From positions 96,422 to 160,421 of the forward strand of contig NZ_MYFO02000012.1 in NCBI RefSeq assembly GCF_004514475.2: a DNA stretch of 64,000 bases, written 5' to 3'. The position numbers were made by a program, and so were the translations under genes. Source of the stretch: Paenibacillus athensensis (GTDB taxonomy: Bacteria > Bacillota > Bacilli > Paenibacillales > NBRC-103111). A model generated the notes under the pieces. It had not been told where the DNA came from and ran no database searches. It worked only from the letters and a program-made list of their open reading frames with translations. Below are positions 58,660 to 64,000 of this stretch, one piece after another (the first letter of the stretch is position 1; every line of letters begins with the position of its first letter).

Positions 58660-59000
58660 ATCCGCAAATTTCCGATGAATTTATGCGTCAAATGCTCACT
58701 CAAACCAAGGCGTACACGCTCGTAATTTTGAAGGCGACCGCGGAGTCGCACGCAATAGAAGGTGCCGACCGGATTCGCTGGGAGCACGGCCGCAACAATT
58801 TTCGTTTGCGGGAGGAGGGCATATTGGCAATTGTTTGCCCGGTGACCGATGGCGGGGAAGTGAGCGGAGTGGGGATTTTCAATGCTCCGCCCGAAGAAGT
58901 CAAGCGGATTATGGATGCCGATCCGGGCGTTCAGGCTGGCATGTTCACGTATGAGGTGCATGCATGCCGCAGCTTCCCAGGGGACCGCTTGCCCGAGTAG
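58656..59000 (+). CDS. YciI-like small protein
   Basis: 114 residues. Ferredoxin-like alpha-beta layout of the YCII family: RIRWEHGRNNFRLREEG, GGEVSGVGIFNAPPEEVKRIMDADPGVQAG-like segments and an H-x-C pair near the end. Members are small enzymes or regulators of uncertain function. Coupled to the acyltransferase gene. Confidence 0.75.
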   Translation: MNPQISDEFMRQMLTQTKAYTLVILKATAESHAIEGADRIRWEHGRNNFRLREEGILAIVCPVTDGGEVSGVGIFNAPPEEVKRIMDADPGVQAGMFTYEVHACRSFPGDRLPE

Positions 59001-59150
59001 GATATTGCGGCATGGCCGGCGCCGGGAAGCGCCATGATGGATACAGGCAAGCTTTTCGCCATGTTTTCATCCACAGGCGGTCTTAGGCGTCAATCGATCC
59101 GACTGTGACCGCGCCCCGTCGACGGTTTCAGCCGGAGTATCCATCCGGGA

Positions 59151-59876
59151 TCAAACCGACCTATCCAAGCCCCGGCCCCCGGTCGGTCCATTCAGAAAAA
59201 AAGCCGCCAGCTCCTCCAGTCGGATCAGCTTAACGTCCGTTGGCCACTCCGGGGCAGTCGCGCACACAGCGAGCCTGTACGGCCCGGGCAATGCGTATTG
59301 CCGGAACGCATACGGCAGTTGCTTCCCGCCGCAGCTGACGGAAATAGGCTCAGGTCCGGCGAGACGGAACGAAAATGAGGTCAGCGGAATCGACAAGCCT
59401 TGACCAACGGCTTTGATATAGCTTTCTTTTAACGTCCAGATGTCAAAAAAACGTTCCGTCCACCCGTCAGCCGCGCTGTTCACATACGCTTGCTCCTCGG
59501 GGCTAAAATAATGCTCGGCTATTTCGGCCTCTATCGGCTGAATTTGCTCGACGTCAATGCCGACCGGCCTGCTGTGCGTGGCCAGCACGACCCAGTCGCC
59601 GGCGTGCGACAGGTTGAAGTGCCCTGGAGCGGGCGCAGGCAGCGCGGGCTTGCCGTAGCCGTTTTTGATCCATTGCTGGCGAAGCGGATCGATGCCCCAG
59701 CGCAAAGCCAGCTGACGGCGGGCCAGCAGCTCGGCGGCGAGCGAGCGTTCGCGGTCGGCGCGGCGCATAAACCGCAGAACAGCCTGCGCTTTGGCAGGTG
59801 GAATGACGTTCAGCAGGCGGGTGAACAAGCCTTCGTCCATGCCCGCGGCCAGCGAAACAGCGGCAATTTCAATCAT
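59151..59876 (-). CDS. 4'-phosphopantetheinyl transferase, Sfp type
   Basis: 241 residues from MIEIAAVSL (GGAGG 6 nt upstream). Conserved motifs: NLSHAGDWVV, GIDVEQIQPIE with the metal-binding aspartate, and WTLKESYIKAVGQGL. It attaches phosphopantetheine to carrier proteins of NRPS, PKS or fatty acid synthesis. Convergent with the acyltransferase pair; together they hint at a carrier-protein pathway encoded elsewhere. The 59001-59150 gap shows nothing clear. Confidence 0.92.
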   Translation of the reverse strand: MIEIAAVSLAAGMDEGLFTRLLNVIPPAKAQAVLRFMRRADRERSLAAELLARRQLALRWGIDPLRQQWIKNGYGKPALPAPAPGHFNLSHAGDWVVLATHSRPVGIDVEQIQPIEAEIAEHYFSPEEQAYVNSAADGWTERFFDIWTLKESYIKAVGQGLSIPLTSFSFRLAGPEPISVSCGGKQLPYAFRQYALPGPYRLAVCATAPEWPTDVKLIRLEELAAFFLNGPTGGRGLDRSV

Positions 59877-60023
59877 CATGCTCCTCCATTCCATCAATTG
59901 CCAAGCCCGGTGCGGGTTTTCAACATCCAAAAGCGTTGGCGAAAAAGTCAAAAGCAGGTATAGTTATAGCTAAGCTCCCGAACGGGCAGCCTCCTCATCA
60001 ATATAAGGGAAGAAGGTAAGCCC

Positions 60024-61550
60024 ATGCCGATTTATCAAAAATTGCTCAAAAACCTTCTCTGGAATTACATATTCGGCTCTACAGTGGCCGTGCTCGGTGT
60101 AGGCAGCATCATTACCTTTAATACGCTGGAGGTGAGCGGAAGGGAAGTATGGCTGCTTTCCTTTTTGCTGTTCAGCTCGCTCGTCATGATGATTTCATTG
60201 GAATCCTTCGTCTTTTTCCGCGATCTCAAGCCGATCCGCACGCTGTTTCAAGATGAGCGGCCGCAGCCGGAGACGCTGCGCCGGGCTTATTTTCAGACAC
60301 ACCGCTTTCCGACGCTTGCCGTCAAGCGAACGCTGGGGCCGCATCTGCTGGGTTTATCTGTTCCGGCCATTATCCAGATGGTGGTGTACATCTATTGCGG
60401 TTGGGTCGATTTACCCTACTATTATATCGGCATCGCCGGCGTTGGCGCGCTTTTGGTGGCGAGCATGCACGCCCTCATCGAGTTCTTTTTGACCAATCAG
60501 GCGATTCGCCCGGTGCTGATCCATATTCGCCAGGTCGCGTTCGAGCTGCACGGCGAGGATTTGTCGCTGGACGGGCGGGTGCTCGTTTCCATTCAGCGCA
60601 AATTTCAGCTCAGCGCTTTTCTGATCGGCACGTTTCCGCTATTTTTGTTCAGTCTGGCGACACAAATTCGGCTAGGCGGTCTGGAGGGCGGCGCCGACTA
60701 CTGGAAATGGGCAGCGATTATTCTCGTCCTTGGCATCGCCTTTGCCTCGCTGGGCGCCTGGCTGCTGTCACGCGACATTCAAGATCCGATCCGCAAGCTG
60801 TACCAGTCGATGGGAGCTGTGCAAAACGGCGATTTCAACACGCGGGCAGCCGACATTTATTCCGATGAATTTTCCCGGCTCATTGCCGGCTTTAATCATA
60901 TGGTCAGCGGGCTGAAATCGCGCGAGCGGATGAACGATCAGCTGCTGCAAAGCTATTTCCGCACGCTGGCGGCAGCGCTCGACGCGCGCGACCCCTATAC
61001 GGCCGGTCACTCCGAGCGGGTGGCGGCTTATTCGGTACGCATCGGCCGGCTGGCGCAGCTGGCCGATGCGGAGATGGATATTTTGCACAAATCGGCCCTG
61101 CTGCACGATATCGGCAAAATCGGCGTGCGCGACGATGTCTTGCTCAAGGAAGGCCGCTTGACCGACGAGGAGTTTGCGATGATCAAGCTGCATCCCGTGC
61201 TGGGTGAGACGATTCTCAGACAGATCGAACCGGCCGAGGCGATGGCCGAGCTGCTGCCCGGCGTGCGTTCGCACCATGAGCGTTATGACGGACGGGGCTA
61301 TCCCGACGGGCTGGCTGGTAAGGATATCCCGCTTCTCGGAAGAATTATCGCGATTGCCGATGCCTACGATGCGATGACCTCGGACCGTCCGTATCGCAAG
61401 GGAATGGCGGTCGAGCGGGCGCTGAATATTCTGGATGAAGGCAGAGGCACGCAATGGGACCCGGTGCTTACCGAGCTGTTCGTTACTTTCATGCGCCATC
61501 AATCCCCTGCCGAAGAGGATAGTGAGGTCACAACATGGGCAATCAGCTAG
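60024..61550 (+). CDS. HAMP and HD-GYP domain protein, probable c-di-GMP phosphodiesterase
   Basis: 508 residues behind GAAGGT. Six or so membrane helices (to about 255), a HAMP linker (about 250-305, DIQDPIRKLYQSM), then an HD-GYP domain (about 315-490) with HSERVAAYS, LLHDIGKIGV and the GYP motif in RYDGRGYPDGLAG. HD-GYP enzymes hydrolyse c-di-GMP. All catalytic motifs look intact. The stop overlaps the aldehyde dehydrogenase start by 16 nt. Confidence 0.92.
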   Translation: MPIYQKLLKNLLWNYIFGSTVAVLGVGSIITFNTLEVSGREVWLLSFLLFSSLVMMISLESFVFFRDLKPIRTLFQDERPQPETLRRAYFQTHRFPTLAVKRTLGPHLLGLSVPAIIQMVVYIYCGWVDLPYYYIGIAGVGALLVASMHALIEFFLTNQAIRPVLIHIRQVAFELHGEDLSLDGRVLVSIQRKFQLSAFLIGTFPLFLFSLATQIRLGGLEGGADYWKWAAIILVLGIAFASLGAWLLSRDIQDPIRKLYQSMGAVQNGDFNTRAADIYSDEFSRLIAGFNHMVSGLKSRERMNDQLLQSYFRTLAAALDARDPYTAGHSERVAAYSVRIGRLAQLADAEMDILHKSALLHDIGKIGVRDDVLLKEGRLTDEEFAMIKLHPVLGETILRQIEPAEAMAELLPGVRSHHERYDGRGYPDGLAGKDIPLLGRIIAIADAYDAMTSDRPYRKGMAVERALNILDEGRGTQWDPVLTELFVTFMRHQSPAEEDSEVTTWAIS

Positions 61551-62902
61551 AGCTGTTGATCGAGCAGCAGCGCCTCCGGGTTCGCGATGGCATTTCTGTC
61601 GCTTACCGCATTGACCGTCTCAAAAAGCTGCGCCAACGCATCGCCGCTTTCCGTCCGGCCATCATCGCCGCCCTGCGCGCCGATTTGCAAAAGCCCGAGC
61701 AGGAAGCCTACGTCAGCGAGATCGTGCCGCTGTTAACCGAGCTTGGCCATGCCATCCGCAAGCTGGCTTCGTGGGCGAAGCCGCGCCGGGTGCGTACTCC
61801 GTCCTATTTGCCCGGTGGCTCGAGCCGGATTTATTACGAGCCCTATGGTGCGGTGCTGATATTGTCGCCGTGGAACTATCCGTTCACGCTGTCGCTGTGG
61901 CCGTTGATTGGCGCTGTGGCTGCCGGCAACGCCGTCATCCTCAAGCCCTCGGAGCTGGCTCCGGCTTCTTCCGCGCTGCTGCGCGAGCTGGTGGCCGACG
62001 TTTTTGAGCCCGGGCATGTGTGCGTCATTGAAGGCGATGGGGAAACCGGCGCGGAGCTGCTGCGTCATCATTTCGATTATATCTTTTTCACAGGCAGCGC
62101 CTCAACCGGCAAAAAAGTGCTGGCGGCTGCGTCGGATTTCCTGACTCCGGTTACGCTGGAGCTGGGCGGCAAAAGCCCCTGTCTTGTTCACGAGGACGCC
62201 TGTCTGAAAACAGCCGCCAAGCGGATTGTATGGGGCAAATTCATGAACGCCGGACAAACGTGCGTCGCGCCTGACTACGTGCTCGTTCATCGCAGCGTAC
62301 ATCAAGCGCTGGTCGCCGAGCTGAAGCGGGAAATCGCCGAACAATACGGGGCAGGAGCGCATCGCTCGGGAACCACCGCGCGCATTATCAACCGCCGGCA
62401 TATGGAACGGCTGCTGGGTTACCTGAACGATGGGCGGATTTTGGCCGGAGGCGGCTATGACGCCGGTGGGCTGCGGCTGGAACCGACGTTGCTTGAGCCC
62501 GGACATCTGGGCGTCGGCGTGATGCAGGACGAAATTTTCGGCCCGATTTTGCCGATCTGGGCCTATGACGATGTAGGCGAAGCCAAGCGGATTGTAGCCA
62601 CGCTTTCGTACAGAGCGCTGGCGCTGTATGTGTTCACGCAGTCGCGGCGTCTGCAGCGCGAGCTGCTGCAAACGGTCCCCTTCGGCGGTGGCTGCATTAA
62701 CGATACGGTGGCGCACACCTCGTCGGTATATTTGCCGTTCGGCGGCACCGGCACAAGCGGCATGGGCAGCTATCGCGGACGGCAAAGCTTTCTGACCTTT
62801 TCCCACAGCAAAAGCGTTCTACGCCAGCCCGTGCTGCTCGACAATCCGTTGCGCTACCGGCCGGTCAAAACATGGGTTGACCGCTTCTGGCGCTTCCTCT
62901 AG
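61535..62902 (+). CDS. Aldehyde dehydrogenase (ALDH class 3-like)
   Basis: 455 residues. Active-site glutamate in LELGGKSPCLV and cysteine in NAGQTCVAPDY; NAD-binding ILSPWNYPFTLS and FTGSASTGKK. The C-terminal FGGTGTSGMGSYRG is typical of the fatty aldehyde or coniferyl aldehyde dehydrogenase branch (YwdH-like). Substrate unknown. Confidence 0.92.
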   Translation: MGNQLELLIEQQRLRVRDGISVAYRIDRLKKLRQRIAAFRPAIIAALRADLQKPEQEAYVSEIVPLLTELGHAIRKLASWAKPRRVRTPSYLPGGSSRIYYEPYGAVLILSPWNYPFTLSLWPLIGAVAAGNAVILKPSELAPASSALLRELVADVFEPGHVCVIEGDGETGAELLRHHFDYIFFTGSASTGKKVLAAASDFLTPVTLELGGKSPCLVHEDACLKTAAKRIVWGKFMNAGQTCVAPDYVLVHRSVHQALVAELKREIAEQYGAGAHRSGTTARIINRRHMERLLGYLNDGRILAGGGYDAGGLRLEPTLLEPGHLGVGVMQDEIFGPILPIWAYDDVGEAKRIVATLSYRALALYVFTQSRRLQRELLQTVPFGGGCINDTVAHTSSVYLPFGGTGTSGMGSYRGRQSFLTFSHSKSVLRQPVLLDNPLRYRPVKTWVDRFWRFL

Positions 62903-62960
62903 CCGTTGCGCGGGGACGGATGTTTGGGTACATACGGTTATTATGAAAGGAGCTTACAAA

Positions 62961-63302
62961 ATGCCTCGTTTATCTTTTCGAGGAATCACTGTTGAACAGC
63001 TATGTGCGGTCAGCGAGCCGCTGGTTGCCGAATTGGCCGCCATTTGCGAGTGCGGGACGGACAATTTTACACTGGAATGTATTCAAGCGGTTGCTGTAAG
63101 TGAAGGAAAGACGGTTGCTGCTTTCCCGTTCGTCGAGGTGGGCTGGTTCGAGCGCGGAGCGTCTGTCCGTCAGCGCTTTGCCAACGCCGTATTCCGGCAT
63201 GTAAAGGGAACAGGCGTCGCCGATATGGAAGTGGCTTTCGTCACCTACCGGCCATCGGCCTATTACATGGATGAAGACCAGCCTTGCGGAGAGGAAAACT
63301 GA
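62961..63302 (+). CDS. DUF1904 family protein
   Basis: 113 residues from MPRLSFRGI; AAAGGAG 8 nt upstream decides this start over an ATG at 62943. Small alpha-beta protein resembling the tautomerase-like DUF1904 family (FPFVEVGWFERG, ADMEVAFVTYRPSAYYMD). Function unknown. Confidence 0.8.
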   Translation: MPRLSFRGITVEQLCAVSEPLVAELAAICECGTDNFTLECIQAVAVSEGKTVAAFPFVEVGWFERGASVRQRFANAVFRHVKGTGVADMEVAFVTYRPSAYYMDEDQPCGEEN

Positions 63303-63436
63303 GCAACGGCTTCTGCGACGCGGGCGATTTTCGAAATGCGCTTCCGCTCGAACGGCGGCTGTCAGAACCCGGCAAGGCGCAGCCAGGCTGGGCGCCGCTG
63401 CTGTATTTTTAAGCAAATGGTAGGAGGCGCTTGGAT

Positions 63437-63730
63437 GTGAAAAACGGGTTCTACTTGTATGTATCGCTTTTGTTGATTGTTGTGTTGTACGGCATGCTGG
63501 AATTTACGGCGATTGAATTTTATGTGTACGGGGACGGAGAAAGGCTGCCGCGGGAGCTGTCATTCGCAGGCAAGCTTTGTGTCGGAGTAATTCCGTTGGT
63601 ATTTTTTGGCATGCTCATTCCGGTATACGGCCTGTTCAGAAAATTTTCCCTCAGACAAACGGTGTATGCCTTTATTTTCTCTTTTTGCATGGTGGAGGTT
63701 TGGACGATTTTGTCATTTCGATGGGTGTAG
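63437..63730 (+). CDS. Hypothetical membrane protein
   Basis: 97 residues from VKNGFYLYV (GTG 9 nt after AGGAGG; TTG at 63431 is too close). Three membrane helices (5-25, 45-65, 73-93). No family recognised. Confidence 0.7.
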   Translation: MKNGFYLYVSLLLIVVLYGMLEFTAIEFYVYGDGERLPRELSFAGKLCVGVIPLVFFGMLIPVYGLFRKFSLRQTVYAFIFSFCMVEVWTILSFRWV

Positions 63731-63759
63731 GGTGCAGACAGATGAAAAAGTATTGGAGT

Positions 63760-64000
63760 TGTCAACAAAAGTGCAGTTTGAAAACACACTCATAGAGAAA
63801 TCTCGTTTCTACGCTGCCATTGACAGCATTCTTTCGCGATAAATGGCGGGGGGCCAGCCACCTGGATTAGAGGTATAGATCCGTCGCCTGTTGTAGTAGA
63901 CCATAATATATCGGAAGATGATCGATTTCATCGCGGCCATCGGATAGCGCTCCGTGCGGATCTTGTACAGCTTCTCTTTCTTTAGCGTAGCAAAAAAGCT
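63760..64000 (-). mobile_element. End of an IS3-family insertion sequence, cut by the window
   Basis: The element appears to begin with TGTCAACAAAAGTGCAG at 63760, a plausible terminal inverted repeat starting TG. The transposase coding end follows on the minus strand. Its other end lies beyond the window. Confidence 0.75.
63809..64000 (-). CDS. IS3-family transposase OrfB, C-terminal fragment
   Basis: The last 63 residues, read from the window edge: FFATLKKEKLYKIRT, AMKSIIFRYIMVYYNRRRIYT and NPGGWPPAIYRERML. The Y-I-x-x-Y-N-x-x-R pattern with a following P-x-x-Y/F is the C-terminal signature of the integrase-like IS3/IS150 transposase. Upstream portion is outside the window, so completeness cannot be judged. 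Confidence 0.88.
   Translation of the reverse strand, partial: SFFATLKKEKLYKIRTERYPMAAMKSIIFRYIMVYYNRRRIYTSNPGGWPPAIYRERMLSMAA

Overview
The window looks like chromosomal DNA from a GC-rich, spore-forming, facultatively anaerobic Gram-positive of the Paenibacillaceae type. Evidence: a Paenibacillus-style SLH-domain protein at the left edge, the sporulation-associated families SpoVR and YhbH, Bacillus-type Shine-Dalgarno sites (AGGAGG), a Bacillus-type Fnr with its cysteine cluster at the C-terminus, and a GH87 alpha-1,3-glucanase built like those of Bacillus circulans and Paenibacillus. The species assignment is inference.

Left part (1-12.4 kb): an oxygen-limitation block. A hemerythrin-like protein, Fnr, MobA and a three-subunit ba3-type cytochrome oxidase (IIa, II, I) each have a TGTGA-N6-TCACA site. 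In all four, the site centre lies exactly 29.5 bp before a TACNNT -10 element, which puts it at -41.5. A further box before adhE-pflB-pflA fits the Rex consensus as well. Together they form a switch to microaerobic respiration and mixed-acid or ethanol fermentation.

12.5-24 kb: a carotenoid cluster with its likely light sensor. A CarH/LitR-type B12-dependent MerR regulator sits next to a seven-gene, translationally coupled minus-strand operon (two CrtN-like desaturases, CrtM, CruF-like hydratase, acyltransferase, glycosyltransferase, CrtP-like oxidase) and a divergent fourth CrtI-family gene. Operator-like TATACAAA repeats spaced by 11 bp lie over the carH and crt promoters.

24-36.5 kb: the tRNA hydroxylase TrhO, a membrane PAS/degenerate-GGDEF protein, spoVR, a large secreted GH87 glucanase with an AraC-type regulator, a Sir2 deacetylase and yhbH. 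The spoVR and yhbH genes, usually adjacent, are separated by the glucanase module.

37.2-56.1 kb: the most striking part. A single apparent operon of about 19 kb encodes a small cytochrome b-like membrane protein, three multiheme c-type cytochromes (7, 6 and 7 canonical CxxCH sites plus one CX6CH), two TPR proteins, an NHL beta-propeller, FN3 and repeat-rich surface proteins, and a complete System I cytochrome c maturation set (CcmA, B, C, D, E, F, H, a CcmI-like protein and a CcmG/ResA-like thioredoxin). System I is unusual in Bacilli, which normally use ResBC. A Fur box overlies the promoter start, and a Fur-controlled flavodoxin follows. I infer a dedicated extracytoplasmic electron-transfer chain with its own maturation machinery.

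57-64 kb: non-coding repeats, a FabD-like acyltransferase with a YciI-like partner, a convergent Sfp-type phosphopantetheinyl transferase, an HD-GYP c-di-GMP phosphodiesterase overlapping an aldehyde dehydrogenase, two small proteins, and the end of an IS3-family element running off the right edge. In-frame minisatellites (36, 60, 114 and 162 bp units) occur in four proteins and a 25 bp one lies between genes.
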